A stretch of 64,000 nt of DNA from Gemmata massiliana (GCF_901538265.1 NZ_LR593886.1:9693738-9757737); one strand, 5' to 3'; counted from the first letter of the stretch, positions 35,098-45,247 are shown. The notes: generated by a model from the sequence alone, not told the origin. Program-made: numbers and translations.

Positions 35098-35822
35098 TAC
35101 CAGATCACATGGAATCGTTACTGTTCGATCGATCTCACCCATCGGAACCCGATCCGTGGTTGGACCACGCTCGGGTTCCGGGTGCGGTATTCGAGCCGCG
35201 CCCGGAGGCGGTCGATGCGTCCGATCGAGCGGTTCGCGACGGCCTCGCGGACGATCGGCCAGAACGGTTCCACGGGTTGGAGCTCCGGGGTACACGGGGG
35301 AGGAAGTGGAGGACAACGTTGAACCGGGCGTGGAACCGGGAGGGTGAACCCGAGGTCCACCAGCCCGTGCCACCCGATCTGTGGGCGGACGACCACGCCC
35401 CACCGACCCCGGACGTACACGGCCACCTTCGGGCCGGTCCACAGCCCCCGTCCGGGGGACGGTTCTTCAGGGCCGCGAACGGGGCCGTCCGCTGGTCCGG
35501 GGGCAGCCGGGACCGCCCCCGTTGGGCGCCCGACGGTCGGTCAACCCGCCCGGCCCGGGCTCGTTCCATCGGTGGAGGACCGCCCGCGCGGTGATGACCG
35601 ACACCCGACCAGTGCCGCCGCCGGGGCCGGGGGCCGGGGTTCGTCGGTCCGGAGCAACAGCCAGACCAGGTGCCACCGGGTCTTCTCGACCGGGTGCCGG
35701 CACGCCCGGTACTTGGCCCCGGGGCGGGGCGCGCGGTGACGCAGCACGGGCAGGCGGAGCATCGGACGCCCTCACCGGGGCGGGCGATACCACTCATGCT
35801 AAGGAATCCACAGAATTTGGTA
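35098..35822 (-). mobile_element. IS630-family element, internally deleted and frameshifted
   Basis: The left end TACCAGATCACATGGAATC (from 35098) and the right end, read inward on the other strand, TACCAAATTCTGTGGATTCC (to 35822) are matching imperfect terminal repeats; each begins with TA, the IS630 target. On the minus strand transposase pieces are readable in different frames. These are VLHRWNEPGPGGLTDRRAP near the N-terminal half and CTPELQPVEPFWPIVREAVA near the C-terminal end, with the last catalytic Glu in QPVE. At about 725 bp it is shorter than intact elements and cannot encode an active transposase. It interrupts the kinase-WD40 gene. Confidence 0.78.
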
Positions 35823-36475
35823 TGAGCTCTGAATGTCGCGAACCATTGGCTCTGATTACTGAAGCCGTGCGCCGTTATCGCACCGCCTAATTGACCACCG
35901 TGACAACCTGTGAAAGGTGCGCCCACGTCGTCCCTCAGCCAGTATCCAGACGACCTACCGGTTCGGAATGATGACACCCTTGCTGAGTTGGTGTTGGATT
36001 CGCAAATCGGTTTGGTGTTAGCAGGTGGCGATCCAGGAATGGTCGCCGTGCATCTAACGGATCGCTAACTGGAGGTATTCGTCTATTTAGAGTGCCGCCA
36101 GCTCATCCGCTCGACGCGCAGCGCGTCGATGCGTTGGGCCGCGAGCACAGTGCCACCGGTTCGGGTGCGCGAGTCTTCGCGCCGGCGTCGACGTGAGGTA
36201 GAATTGGACACTGAGGGCCTCCGGTCGGAAACGGGATCTCAGCAATCCCATTCTCCACCACCGGAGGTTCTCGCGTACAGGCCCTGCCTGCGCAGCAACT
36301 TATGGCTTCAGGAAGTGCCGTTCGGCGCGACACCGGACCCAGCCACGTAGTTTGTTTCCCGATGCTGGCCTGCTTGCCGTTGTCGCGCAATCGCACCGCG
36401 GCCGGTGAGTTTGTTGTTCGGCGGGGAAGGCGAAAGCGCTTGAAGCGTTCACGGGCCACTGAGTGGAGAGTCGGC
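35823..36475. other. Degenerate intergenic region after the IS
   Basis: 650 bases with no convincing gene. Short frames such as the one reading LAELVLDSQIGLVLAGGDPG (around 35970-36040) do not begin or end sensibly and may be remnants, perhaps of the WD40 region or another broken gene. No RNA gene is recognised. Confidence 0.45.
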
Positions 36476-37543
36476 ATGGCGGTGTACGAAGGTAAGTGGC
36501 GCTGCAGCTCGTGCGGCGTGCTGAACCAGGGAGCGAACCTGCAATGTCCGTGCGGGAACCCCCGGGGCAAAGACGAGGAGATCTTCCTCGAGCCCGACGC
36601 CCCGGCCGTAACCGACCCGGCGCTTCTCGCGGCCGCTTCCGCGGGGCCTAACTGGTTCTGCGGGTACTGCGGGGCCGAGAACGTTCACACCGCCACCGGC
36701 TGCAAGCAGTGCAGCGGAAATCGCACGCAGTCCTCGGACGGCCGGAAGGTTCAGGCCACCGAACCGCGCCGCGAAGTCGAGCGCTCGACCGGCATGCGGG
36801 TGCGAGACGAACCCACGGAGGCAATGGCGGCGCTCGATGCCCCGTTGCTCTCGCTGTTCTCGCTGCGCAAGTGTGCCGCGGCTGGTGCGGTTGTGGTCGG
36901 CTTTATCACGCTCCTAGTGTGGCTGTTCGTCGGGACGAAGGAGGTCGAGGCCACCGTCACCGAAACGACTTGGACGCGCAGCGTCCAGGTCGACCAGCTC
37001 GGGCCACGGGAAGAGGGCTGGGACCGGCCGTCGGACTCGGAGCTGATCCAAACGGAACAGCGCCCGCGGGTCCAAGAGGTACCGGTTACCGTGACTCGGA
37101 CCCGTAAAGCAACGAAGGAAGTTCCGACCGGTGAGACCAAGAAGGTGAAAACCGGTCGGAAGATCGACACGGGAAACGGGTTCTTCAAGGACGAGGAAAA
37201 AGAGGTGCCGGTCACGAAAACCGTGACCTACGACGAGGAATACCAGGAGACGGAATTCAGGACGACGGTCGTGCCGGCCACTTGGTACGTTTACCGAGCT
37301 TGGCGAAAGGTCCGGGCGGAGGAACTCTCCGGTGAGAGAGACCCCCGCTGGCCGACCGTGGTGCTCCTTCCGGAACAGCGCTCCGGCAACAGACGGGAGG
37401 AGTTCTCTGTTGTGTTTTTGACGGCAGAGGGGAAAACCCACAAACACAACCCGAGCGACGAGGGGGAGTTTCAACAGTTTCAGAAGGGATCGAGGAGGCG
37501 CCTGAAGGTGAACAACGTCGGCTGGCTCATCTCCGTCAAATAA
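36476..37543 (+). CDS. Double zinc-ribbon membrane protein
   Basis: 355 residues from ATG 36476 (GGAGAG upstream). The N-terminus has two zinc-ribbon-like knuckles: C10/C13 with C24/C26, and C62/C65 with C76/C79 (RanBP-type spacing in the second). One membrane segment follows near 130-150 (AAGAVVVGFITLLVWLFVG). The outer part is rich in beta strands and charged repeats (VPVTVTRTRKATKEVPTGE, KEVPVTKTVTYDEEYQET). Function is unknown; the layout suggests cytoplasmic zinc fingers tethered to the membrane. It lies alone between degenerate regions. Confidence 0.72.
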   Translation: MAVYEGKWRCSSCGVLNQGANLQCPCGNPRGKDEEIFLEPDAPAVTDPALLAAASAGPNWFCGYCGAENVHTATGCKQCSGNRTQSSDGRKVQATEPRREVERSTGMRVRDEPTEAMAALDAPLLSLFSLRKCAAAGAVVVGFITLLVWLFVGTKEVEATVTETTWTRSVQVDQLGPREEGWDRPSDSELIQTEQRPRVQEVPVTVTRTRKATKEVPTGETKKVKTGRKIDTGNGFFKDEEKEVPVTKTVTYDEEYQETEFRTTVVPATWYVYRAWRKVRAEELSGERDPRWPTVVLLPEQRSGNRREEFSVVFLTAEGKTHKHNPSDEGEFQQFQKGSRRRLKVNNVGWLISVK

Positions 37544-37937
37544 ACGACTACGGCCCGCTGTCTTTTCGCCCGCTGTCACACCGACCACTCGATTCGGCCA
37601 TTCGCAACAGGGCGGCGATGAACTCCGGCGCCGGATTCTCGGGCGTGGCCGTGGTGCCGGCGCAAATCGCCGGCACCATCCGGCGGGCGAGGTCAAGGGC
37701 ATGGCTGCAGGCGCTGAACCCGCCGCGACACCAACGGCACGTGGGCCGTGTCGCTCGATTGCATGCCGGAACCTGGGCGAGTGAAGATTCTGACGCACCT
37801 ACCGTGTCAGTGGCTCCTTGCTGGCAGTGGGTCGCGCACTTCGACCGCACGCGCCAGCGGTCGAGCAGATTTGGCCACCCGTCTCGCGTCTGTGCCGTGA
37901 CACTTCCGCACTGCGCTCGCTCGGTTTTCTCCAGCAC
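37544..37937. other. Intergenic region without a supported gene
   Basis: About 390 bases between convergent genes. Both strands have open frames, as expected at this GC, but none has a recognisable domain or start signal. Confidence 0.4.
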
Positions 37938-39566
37938 TCAGTACCGATATCGGGCCTCGAACCGCAGTTCGTCGCGGACGAGGTACTTGCCCGTGATCCC
38001 GTGCTGCCAGCCGACGCCGAAGTCGAACGTGTCGCAGAAGAACAACCGCAGCCCGGGCCCGATCGCGGCCGAGGTGCGTTTCGCGAGTCGCTGGGAACCG
38101 AGTACCGGGTCCGTGAACAGACCGTCCTGGAACGAGATCCCGGTCGATTCCAGCGTGCCCACCAATTGCACGTCGCGGATCGGGCGCCAGAGCACGTGGT
38201 TCAAGCTCGTCGCCCAGCGCAGGTGCGCGCCCTGGTAATCCTTGTCGCCACCGATCGGAATCCACTCGACCACTTGCGCCTGCATGTACGTTTCTGGGGC
38301 GAGCCGCAGCCCGAAGTTCAGCCCCGGTTCCAGTGACACGTGCCCCGTACCCAGTCCCTTCCCGGTCTGCCCGATCGGGATGTACGTCCGCATCTGGAAG
38401 CCGAACAGTGCGAGTTCGCTGTCGAGTAGCAGCGTCTTCGCGGTGATGCTCATGTCCGCGAACCCGGCCCCGTCCTGGCCGAACGGCGAGCTGTTTACCG
38501 ACCGGTACGGCACCGCGATCTGCACACCCGCATTGCCCATCGCGATTTCGGTAATCATGTTCAGTTCGTGGTAATCGACGTAGGGAATCGCCTTCACCAG
38601 CGAGTTCGCCTTCGGCCCCCTCCCATTCCCGTCGGCCCGCGCGAAGAAATACTCACCGCGGTCCGGGTACGCGAAGTGGCTACCGTAGTCCCAGCGGAAC
38701 CGCGTACTGGTCTTCGGGCGCACCGCGTCGGTGAAGAACGCGGCGTCCGCGAGCGGTTCCCATTTCGGCTGGTAGCACGGATCGGGGCAGCACACGCTCG
38801 AATAAATCAGCCCGATCACGCGCCCCGCCGCAGTGTGTGCGGGGAACGGTTCGCACCGTTTCCCCCCGGACCGACACGGCACGTCCCCACATGCGCCGCA
38901 CGTTGAACACCCGCCAACAGCTCCGCCCCCACCGCAAGACGAACAGGTGTTCCCGTCCACCATTTTCGACAGCGCGTCGAACGCGAGCGGCTGACCGTTC
39001 AACTCAATCGGCCCCGCAACTACTCCCACCGAACCGCTCGGCGGCGCGGCCTTCAGCGGCGGGAGCGGAGCGGGTGGAACACTGGGTGCGGCCCTCGCCG
39101 GAACGGGCACGTCCGGCAAGGTGGGAATCGGCGGCAGAAACTCGCTCGGTGGTACCGTCGCAGGCGCAGCGGCCGGGACCACAGGCGCAGGTTCAGGCTT
39201 GGGCAACGGGCTTGGCGAATCGGTCACCGGCGGCAATTCAATGCGTTGGGCGAGCGGTGGTTCCTCACTCGTTCGCACCGGTCCCGGCGCGAACTTTTCG
39301 GCGGGCGCCGGCGCGTTCACGCCTGATGCCCCACGCGCGGCCTCAAGAAGGGCGTCGAGGGCTTCGGTTCGCGGGGGCGGAGGGAGAATTGCGGGCGCAA
39401 CTCGCTCGGATGGCACAGTGAGCGCGGACCCACGAGCAACCACACGCGGACCGGGTGGCTGGCTCACTTCGGGTACCGGCTCTGGCTCTGTTGCGTTGGA
39501 CGACTGGCAGCCGACCACGAACAGCAGCATGAGATAGGAGCAACACTGTAGCGGGCGCCGGCCCAT
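37938..39566 (-). CDS. Proline-rich lipoprotein with barrel-like C-terminal domain
   Basis: 542 residues from ATG 39566, with a lipobox (LMLLFVVGC). A Pro/Ala-rich linker covers about residues 25-190. Then a cysteine cluster appears (CSSCGGGGAVGGCSTCGACG), and finally a ~300-residue domain rich in alternating hydrophobic strands (FRWDYGSHFAYPD, LFGFQMRTYIPIGQTG, LRFEARYRY) ending in aromatic residues. The ending and pattern suggest an outer-membrane beta-barrel or porin-like domain. I do not recognise the family by name. Probably in the cell envelope; role unknown. Confidence 0.72.
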   Translation of the reverse strand: MGRRPLQCCSYLMLLFVVGCQSSNATEPEPVPEVSQPPGPRVVARGSALTVPSERVAPAILPPPPRTEALDALLEAARGASGVNAPAPAEKFAPGPVRTSEEPPLAQRIELPPVTDSPSPLPKPEPAPVVPAAAPATVPPSEFLPPIPTLPDVPVPARAAPSVPPAPLPPLKAAPPSGSVGVVAGPIELNGQPLAFDALSKMVDGNTCSSCGGGGAVGGCSTCGACGDVPCRSGGKRCEPFPAHTAAGRVIGLIYSSVCCPDPCYQPKWEPLADAAFFTDAVRPKTSTRFRWDYGSHFAYPDRGEYFFARADGNGRGPKANSLVKAIPYVDYHELNMITEIAMGNAGVQIAVPYRSVNSSPFGQDGAGFADMSITAKTLLLDSELALFGFQMRTYIPIGQTGKGLGTGHVSLEPGLNFGLRLAPETYMQAQVVEWIPIGGDKDYQGAHLRWATSLNHVLWRPIRDVQLVGTLESTGISFQDGLFTDPVLGSQRLAKRTSAAIGPGLRLFFCDTFDFGVGWQHGITGKYLVRDELRFEARYRY

Positions 39567-39842
39567 CGCTCCCTCGACCTCAAGACCGACCATTCACCCG
39601 GTCACACGACCAAGCGCCTTGAATGGCGTTCTTCCTTTGTCGGCACGCGCCGGCGCGGAGTTTAACGGTTGTAGCGACTATCGCTCGTTTTTGCGCCCCG
39701 ATGAGACTACCTATTTTCGCCATGTCACCCGATCGGCCATTTCGCCCAACTCGGGCTAATTGCAAGAAACGGCAAATGAGGCTCAAGCCACAATCTCCTC
39801 GCAGTCGATGACGGACGCGGGTTATTAGCGAGGGAACCGAGC

Positions 39843-41108
39843 ATGAGAACGCGATTCGGTGGGGCGTTCGCGGTGCTGGTGTTCGTTGCGCTGGGTCGCG
39901 CACAGCAACCGACGATCCCGGGCGCGCCGGCACTTCCGGGCGGGCCAGTTCCGGCCGTGACCGGAGCCGCTGCTACGTCTGTCGCTCCTGCCGCCGCAGC
40001 ACCGGCCGCGCCCAAGAACATCTGGAGCTTCTTCATGAAGACTCCGGAGCAAAAGGCGCAGTGTAAGGCACACTTCTGCAACTCGCGTATCGGCTCGTTC
40101 ATTAACAACTTGCTCGTCCCCGCGGGCGTCGCGACGGGAGGGCTGCTCGGCCCGATCTGTCCGCCACCGGGTGTTGGGGGACCAGGTAGCGGAGCGCCGA
40201 ACCCCGACGATCTGAAGAAATCACCCACCAGTCCGGAAGGGGCCGCGGCCAAGATCAAACAGGAAGAAGCCCAAGCGAAGGCGAAGGTCGCGGCGCTGGA
40301 GTACCTGGGGACCGTCGATTGCCGCTATTACCCCGAGGCCGAAGCCGGGCTGATTACCGGGTTGCGTGCCGAGAAAAACGAGTGCGTGCGCATCGCGGCG
40401 GCAAAGGCACTCGCGAGCGGGTGCTGTTGTTCGCCGAAGATCGTGAAGGCACTGCTCATCAGCGTCAACTGCTCGAACAAGGACGGGTTCCCGGCGGAGG
40501 CGTCCGAACTGGTTCGCACTTACGCCTTTGTCGCGCTGGAACGCTGCTTGCGTAAGTGCGTGGAAGAGGAACCGGAAGCTCCGCCCGAACCGCCGCCCGC
40601 CGCGAAAAAGGCGATGTACGAGTTGCTCACGCCGATGGGCGCGACCGTCGATTACTCCGCCCACATTTTGCTCGCGGCATATTACCCGATGGAGTCGCGC
40701 GAAACCGCGGCCCAGGTGTACGCAGACGCGCGACAGGCCCTCGCCCGCGGGCTGAAGTTATCACCACAAACGATGTCGCGCCTCTCCGGGCCAAAGAACT
40801 TGCGCGACGGCGTGTTCCCGCCCGATACACAACGCGCCCCGACGTCGGTGGCGTCGATTAGCTCGCTCGCGTGGCCGTCGATGCCGTCGTTCGCGTCGAT
40901 TCGTAAGTCCGCGTCGGCGCCGCGTGAAGTGCCGGCCGAACCGCCGCTATTCGCCCCGATGCCGGCGGCCCCGGCCGAACCGCCCGTGATGCCGACGCGA
41001 CAGGACACGTTCGCGGCTCCTGTCACGATGCCGCCCGCATCCACCACTCCCGTTCGGAGCGGGCGCGGGAACCTCTCCTCCATCTTCCAGGATGCGTGGA
41101 AGCGGTGA
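39843..41108 (+). CDS. Secreted HEAT-like repeat protein
   Basis: 421 residues. A signal peptide (MRTRFGGAFAVLVFVALGRA) is followed by an Ala/Pro-rich stretch. A region with KTPEQKAQCKAHFCNSRIGS comes next, then helical repeats of HEAT type with VAALEYLGTVDCRYYPEAEA, ALRAEKNECVRIAAAKALAS and CCCSPKIVKALL. The tail is Pro/Ser/Ala-rich. This architecture recurs in planctomycetes with unknown function; HEAT arrays usually bind proteins. The CoA-transferase start lies 45 bases after its stop. Confidence 0.75.
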   Translation: MRTRFGGAFAVLVFVALGRAQQPTIPGAPALPGGPVPAVTGAAATSVAPAAAAPAAPKNIWSFFMKTPEQKAQCKAHFCNSRIGSFINNLLVPAGVATGGLLGPICPPPGVGGPGSGAPNPDDLKKSPTSPEGAAAKIKQEEAQAKAKVAALEYLGTVDCRYYPEAEAGLITGLRAEKNECVRIAAAKALASGCCCSPKIVKALLISVNCSNKDGFPAEASELVRTYAFVALERCLRKCVEEEPEAPPEPPPAAKKAMYELLTPMGATVDYSAHILLAAYYPMESRETAAQVYADARQALARGLKLSPQTMSRLSGPKNLRDGVFPPDTQRAPTSVASISSLAWPSMPSFASIRKSASAPREVPAEPPLFAPMPAAPAEPPVMPTRQDTFAAPVTMPPASTTPVRSGRGNLSSIFQDAWKR

Positions 41109-41152
41109 CGGCCCCGGCGAACCCGCCGTACAATTCGGCAAGGAGGTTCGCC

Positions 41153-42373
41153 ATGCTGCCCTTCGCACCCGATACGGTTCCGCCACTCCACGGCGCTCGT
41201 GTACTCGATGCCGCCCGCGTACTTGCGGGGCCGTTCTGCGGTCAGTTGCTCGCGGACCTCGGCGCGGACGTCATCAAGCTCGAACGCCCCGGCGCGGGCG
41301 ACGACACCCGCGGATGGGGACCGCCCTACGTTCCCGGCTTCAACGACCTCTCGGCGTACTTCCTCTCGTGTAATCGCGGGAAGCGATCGCTAACACTCGA
41401 TATCAGCAACCCCACGGGAAGCGATATCTTCCACCGCTTGCTCGCAAAGTCTGACGTGCTGATCGAGAACTTCCGCACGGACAGCGCGGAGAAACTCGGA
41501 CTCACACCTGATGCGCTCCTCGCGCGGCACCCGAAACTGATCGCGTGCTCGATCTCCGGGTTCGGTCGCACCGGACCCATGAAGGACGCCCCCGGCTACG
41601 ACTTCGCCATTCAAGCACTGAGCGGGCTGATGAACATCACCGGGCCGGTCGAAGGACCGCCCTACAAGGTCGGCGTCGCGCTCGCGGATATTCTCACCGG
41701 TCTCTACGCCTCGAACGCGATCCTCGCCGCGCTCCACGCTCGCGCCCGGACGAGTCACGGTTACGTGATCGACATCGCGCTCGCGGACTGCGCGATCGCG
41801 GCCCAGGTGAACGTCGCGCAAGCGTTCCTCACGAGCGGCAAGCTCCCGCAGCGGCAGGGGAACGCGCACCTACAAATCGTGCCGTACCAGCTCTTCGCCA
41901 CTGCCGACGGCTGGCTCGTTCTCAACGTCGGCAACGACGGCCAGTGGAGAGCGTTCTGCGCTGCGGCGGGGGAAGCCGAACTCGGTGCGGACCCGCGGTT
42001 CGCGACCAATCGGCAGCGCGTCGAGCTTCGCGCGGAAGTAGTGCCGAAGGTTGAAGCAATCATGACGCGCCTTCCTACGGCTGAATGGGAGACGCGCTTG
42101 AGTGAAGCGAACGTACCGCACGCGGTCGTGCGTACTTACGCGGACGTGTTCGCCGATGAACAGACACTCGCTCGCGGAATGAAGCTCACGGTCCGCGATC
42201 CGGCCGGTAACCCGGTCGACCTGATCGGCTCGCCCGTGCAACTCCACGGCGCGCCAAACGCGCCCCCCACCATGCCCCCACGTCTCGGTGAGCAAACGGA
42301 AAGAGTGCTAGGGGAACTGCTCGGTTTGGACTCAGAACAAGTGAAGGCACTGAAGGAAAGGGGGATCGTGTAG
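41153..42373 (+). CDS. CaiB/BaiF family CoA-transferase (class III)
   Basis: 406 residues from ATG 41153, which has a perfect AAGGAGG site. Signatures: VLDAARVLAGPFCGQLLADL and GADVIKLERPGAGDDTRGWG, then NRGKRSLTLD, the class III pattern. DVLIENFR and GFGRTGPMKDAPGYDF (catalytic Asp in the PGYD segment) are present. Such enzymes move CoA between carboxylic acids; the acid is unknown. It has no beta-oxidation or carnitine neighbours. An upstream in-frame ATG at 41096 is rejected because it overlaps the preceding gene and lacks a site. Confidence 0.92.
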   Translation: MLPFAPDTVPPLHGARVLDAARVLAGPFCGQLLADLGADVIKLERPGAGDDTRGWGPPYVPGFNDLSAYFLSCNRGKRSLTLDISNPTGSDIFHRLLAKSDVLIENFRTDSAEKLGLTPDALLARHPKLIACSISGFGRTGPMKDAPGYDFAIQALSGLMNITGPVEGPPYKVGVALADILTGLYASNAILAALHARARTSHGYVIDIALADCAIAAQVNVAQAFLTSGKLPQRQGNAHLQIVPYQLFATADGWLVLNVGNDGQWRAFCAAAGEAELGADPRFATNRQRVELRAEVVPKVEAIMTRLPTAEWETRLSEANVPHAVVRTYADVFADEQTLARGMKLTVRDPAGNPVDLIGSPVQLHGAPNAPPTMPPRLGEQTERVLGELLGLDSEQVKALKERGIV

Positions 42374-42425
42374 CGTTCAGAACTTTTGTCCTCGAAACTG
42401 CCGGCCAATTTTGGAAGACGTGCAG

Positions 42426-43085
42426 ATGCCGAATGTTATGGCGTGCCCGGAGTGTGCGTCCCTGTTGCTCGTGAAGGTGGGAAGTCCTTCGCCGCTTGAT
42501 GGCCAGCGAGCGCTGTACTGCTTCGCGTGCCGAGAGCGCCTTCAACCTCGCCGACCCAAAGCGCTTTATTATGGCTTTCTGGCGTTAATGATTGCCCTTG
42601 CGCCGGCTTGCGCGGTGCTCGCGCTCAGAGCGCTTGTGGTCAACGATTTTGAAAGTGCCGCTTGGTGGACCGGTGCCTTTGCTGTTTTAGCCTGGGGTGC
42701 CTTTTCCATTCGTCGCGTACTCCTTGCGCCCGTTCCCACGGTGATCGACACGAGTGCGTTCCCGCACCCATCGGTACAGTTGAACGCGATCAAGGTCCTC
42801 GCGTCCGACCGGAACCCGATAAAAGAGGGGATTCCCTCGTTGGAAGCGTTCTTGGTCGAGGTGCTTCGGCTGGTGGGGGCGCGACTATCTCACAGCAACG
42901 CGGCGTACCAGGTGTGCGTGAAACTGGAAATCGGATCGGCGGAGCGAACCGTAGCCTTGCGCTACGGGCGGCGCGTGTTGGAACCCGAACTGAATCGGTT
43001 GCTGGACGAGATCAGTGAGCTGCCGGCGTTTCACCTCCCGAGAGGAACGATCTCAATCGAACTTTCGTTCCGCGTTCGGGTGTGA
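42426..43085 (+). CDS. Zinc-ribbon membrane protein of unknown function
   Basis: 219 residues from ATG 42426. The N-terminus has a zinc-ribbon-like CPEC and CFAC. Two membrane segments follow (YGFLALMIALAPACAVLAL, WWTGAFAVLAWGAFSI), then a soluble C-terminal domain with QLNAIKVLASDRNPIKEG and LELEIG-like strands. No family is recognised. It sits between the CoA-transferase and the oxidoreductase on the same strand; shared transcription is possible. Confidence 0.6.
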   Translation: MPNVMACPECASLLLVKVGSPSPLDGQRALYCFACRERLQPRRPKALYYGFLALMIALAPACAVLALRALVVNDFESAAWWTGAFAVLAWGAFSIRRVLLAPVPTVIDTSAFPHPSVQLNAIKVLASDRNPIKEGIPSLEAFLVEVLRLVGARLSHSNAAYQVCVKLEIGSAERTVALRYGRRVLEPELNRLLDEISELPAFHLPRGTISIELSFRVRV

Positions 43086-43177
43086 CAGCCATTTCTGGTC
43101 GGGGGCTGACACCCCGCGCGCCGTCCTTACAATCTTCGGCACGTTTCCCGTTCTCGAACCTCTTCCGGGAGTTCTTC

Positions 43178-44365
43178 GTGCCGACCAACGCGCCACTGAA
43201 CCGCAAACTTCGCATGGGTCTCATTGGGGGCGGACAAGGCGCCTTCATCGGCCGCGTCCACGCTACTGCCGCAGTGCTCGATAATCGCGCCGCGCTCGTC
43301 GCCGGGGCACTGTCCAGCGATCCGGCGCGCTCGAAAGCGTCCGCGGCCGACTACGACATCCCGACCGAGCGCGCCTACGGCTCCTACAAGGAAATGGCCG
43401 AGGTCGAGGCCAAGCGCGCCGATAAGGTGGACTTCGTCAGCGTCGCGACGCCCAACCACACGCACTACGAGATCGCGAAGACGTTCGTCGAGGCCGGGTA
43501 CAACGTGATCTGCGACAAGCCGCTCACGTTCGACCTGGAGCAGGCCGAGGAGCTGCTGAAGGTGGTCGAGAAGTCGGGCGTGGTGTTCGCGGTCACGCAC
43601 AACTACACCGGCTACCCGCTCGTGCGCCAGGCGCGCGAGATGGTCCTCAACGGCGACCTCGGCGAGATCAACGCGGTCCGCTCCAACTACATCCAAGGCT
43701 GGCTCCGCACGCGACTCGAATCGAGCGACCAGAAGCAGGCCAAGTGGCGCACCGACCCGAAGCAAAGCGGCATCGCCGGGTGCTTCGGCGACATCGGCAC
43801 GCACGCCTACAACCTGGGCCGCTTCGTCACCGGGCTGCTTCCGAAAGAAATCTCGTGCAGCTTGAAGGTCTTCGAGGAAGGCCGAGCGCTCGACGATTAC
43901 GGCGTGGCGCTGGTGCGGTTCGAGAACGGCGCGCTCGCGACCGTGACCGCGTCGCAGATCTCGCACGGGCGCGAGAACGACCTGTTCATCGAAGTGGACG
44001 GCACGAAGGGCGCGATCGAGTGGCACCAGGAGGAGCCGAACAAGCTCATCGTGCGGAAGAACGGCGAGCCGCACAAGCTCTACACGCGCAACGGTGGGCC
44101 GTACCTGGGTGCCGCGCACGGGGCCAGCGTCCGGCTGCCGAGCGGCCACCCGGAAGCGTTCTTCGAGGCGTTTGCCAACGTTTATAACACCGCCTACGAC
44201 GCGATGGTGAAGCGCGCCAACGGCGAGAAGTTCGAGACCACAAACACGGTCTACCCGAACATTTACGACGGCGTCGAGGGTATGCTGTTCATCACGAAGT
44301 GCGTCGAGAGCAGCAAGGCGAACGGTGGGTGGATTCCGTTCCGCCACCCCAAGAGCCGCAAATAA
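43178..44365 (+). CDS. Gfo/Idh/MocA family oxidoreductase
   Basis: 395 residues from a GTG at 43178 with GGGAG seven bases upstream. The Rossmann motif is GLIGGGQGAFIGRVH. Then come VATPNHTHYEIAKTFVEAGY and CDKPLTFDLEQAEEL, with the typical catalytic Lys of DKP, and DIGTHAYNLGRFVTG with the conserved His. The family oxidises or reduces sugars and cyclitols with NAD(P); many planctomycete copies are exported, but this one has no signal peptide. The substrate is unknown. Confidence 0.93.
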   Translation: MPTNAPLNRKLRMGLIGGGQGAFIGRVHATAAVLDNRAALVAGALSSDPARSKASAADYDIPTERAYGSYKEMAEVEAKRADKVDFVSVATPNHTHYEIAKTFVEAGYNVICDKPLTFDLEQAEELLKVVEKSGVVFAVTHNYTGYPLVRQAREMVLNGDLGEINAVRSNYIQGWLRTRLESSDQKQAKWRTDPKQSGIAGCFGDIGTHAYNLGRFVTGLLPKEISCSLKVFEEGRALDDYGVALVRFENGALATVTASQISHGRENDLFIEVDGTKGAIEWHQEEPNKLIVRKNGEPHKLYTRNGGPYLGAAHGASVRLPSGHPEAFFEAFANVYNTAYDAMVKRANGEKFETTNTVYPNIYDGVEGMLFITKCVESSKANGGWIPFRHPKSRK

Positions 44366-44392
44366 GCCGTTTTGTGAGCGAGGAGCCGCGAC

Positions 44393-45247
44393 ATGCAGCG
44401 CCGGTACGTTGTCGTGATTGTCGCGCTCCTCATTGTCGCGGGCGCCGGTGGCCTGTTGGTCACCGGCGTTTGCCGCGTGCGCGAATTGGCCGCACGAATG
44501 AACTGCATGAGTCACCTCAAGCAGTGGGCGTTCGCCCTCCACAACTCTGCTGACACATTTCCAGTTGAGCGGAACGAGAAACAGGTCAGCGCGTTTTTGT
44601 CCGGAACCATTCCCAACGCCGACCTGCCTCCCGAACAGCGACTGAGTTGGCTCGTATCGGCTCTGCCGTACATGGAACAGAGTCACGTCTTCCTGCAAAT
44701 CGACTCGACACGCGGAGCGGGCGACCCGCGCAACCAGCGCCCCATTGAGAACCGCTTTGAGCACCTCATTTGCCCGTCTTCAGGAGAGTACGACCGCAGT
44801 TCACGCACGTGGAAGTCGGCAGGGCCGCTCACGCACTACGTAGGCGTAGCGGGCGTCGGCGCGGACGCTGCGGCATTGCCTCTTGGTCATCCCAAGGCGG
44901 GTGTGTTCGGCTACGATCGCCGCACCGCAATACCAAACGACATTCCCGATGGCACGTCCAACACCCTGTTGCTCATCGAGACCTCCCAGAATCCCGGGCA
45001 CTGGGCTTTTGGCGGTCCTGCAACTGTCCGCGGGCTCGTGCCGGAATCTGCGCCTTACCTCGGGGACGATCGGCCGTTCGGGGGTTGGCACGGCAACCAT
45101 ACGGTGTGGTCCAGTAAGAAATCGCATTACTGTATCGTTGCACTGGCGGACGGGGCAGTGCACTCGCTCACCAACGCGACCGCACCCGAGATACTGGAAG
45201 CACTCGCCACGGTCGCGGGCAAAGAATCGCTCCCGGCAAATTGGTAA
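44393..45247 (+). CDS. DUF1559-like protein lacking the prepilin motif
   Basis: 284 residues. An N-terminal membrane segment (VVVIVALLIVAGAGGLLVTG) replaces the usual FTLIE prepilin signal, but VRELAARMNCMSHLKQWAFALHN and the later SNTLLLIETSQNPGHW and IVALADGAVHSLTNA follow the DUF1559 plan. It is therefore probably a simple membrane-anchored derivative, not a pseudopilin. It lies 27 bases after the oxidoreductase gene and 69 before the sigma-fusion gene. Confidence 0.8.
   Translation: MQRRYVVVIVALLIVAGAGGLLVTGVCRVRELAARMNCMSHLKQWAFALHNSADTFPVERNEKQVSAFLSGTIPNADLPPEQRLSWLVSALPYMEQSHVFLQIDSTRGAGDPRNQRPIENRFEHLICPSSGEYDRSSRTWKSAGPLTHYVGVAGVGADAAALPLGHPKAGVFGYDRRTAIPNDIPDGTSNTLLLIETSQNPGHWAFGGPATVRGLVPESAPYLGDDRPFGGWHGNHTVWSSKKSHYCIVALADGAVHSLTNATAPEILEALATVAGKESLPANW

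Noticed and set aside
37548..37937. 129-codon minus-strand frame next to the proline-rich lipoprotein gene
   Set aside because: It has no start signal, no domain and mixed composition; the region is treated as intergenic.
43127..44764. 545-codon minus-strand open frame
   Set aside because: It is antisense to the Gfo/Idh/MocA gene, whose motifs are complete on the plus strand.
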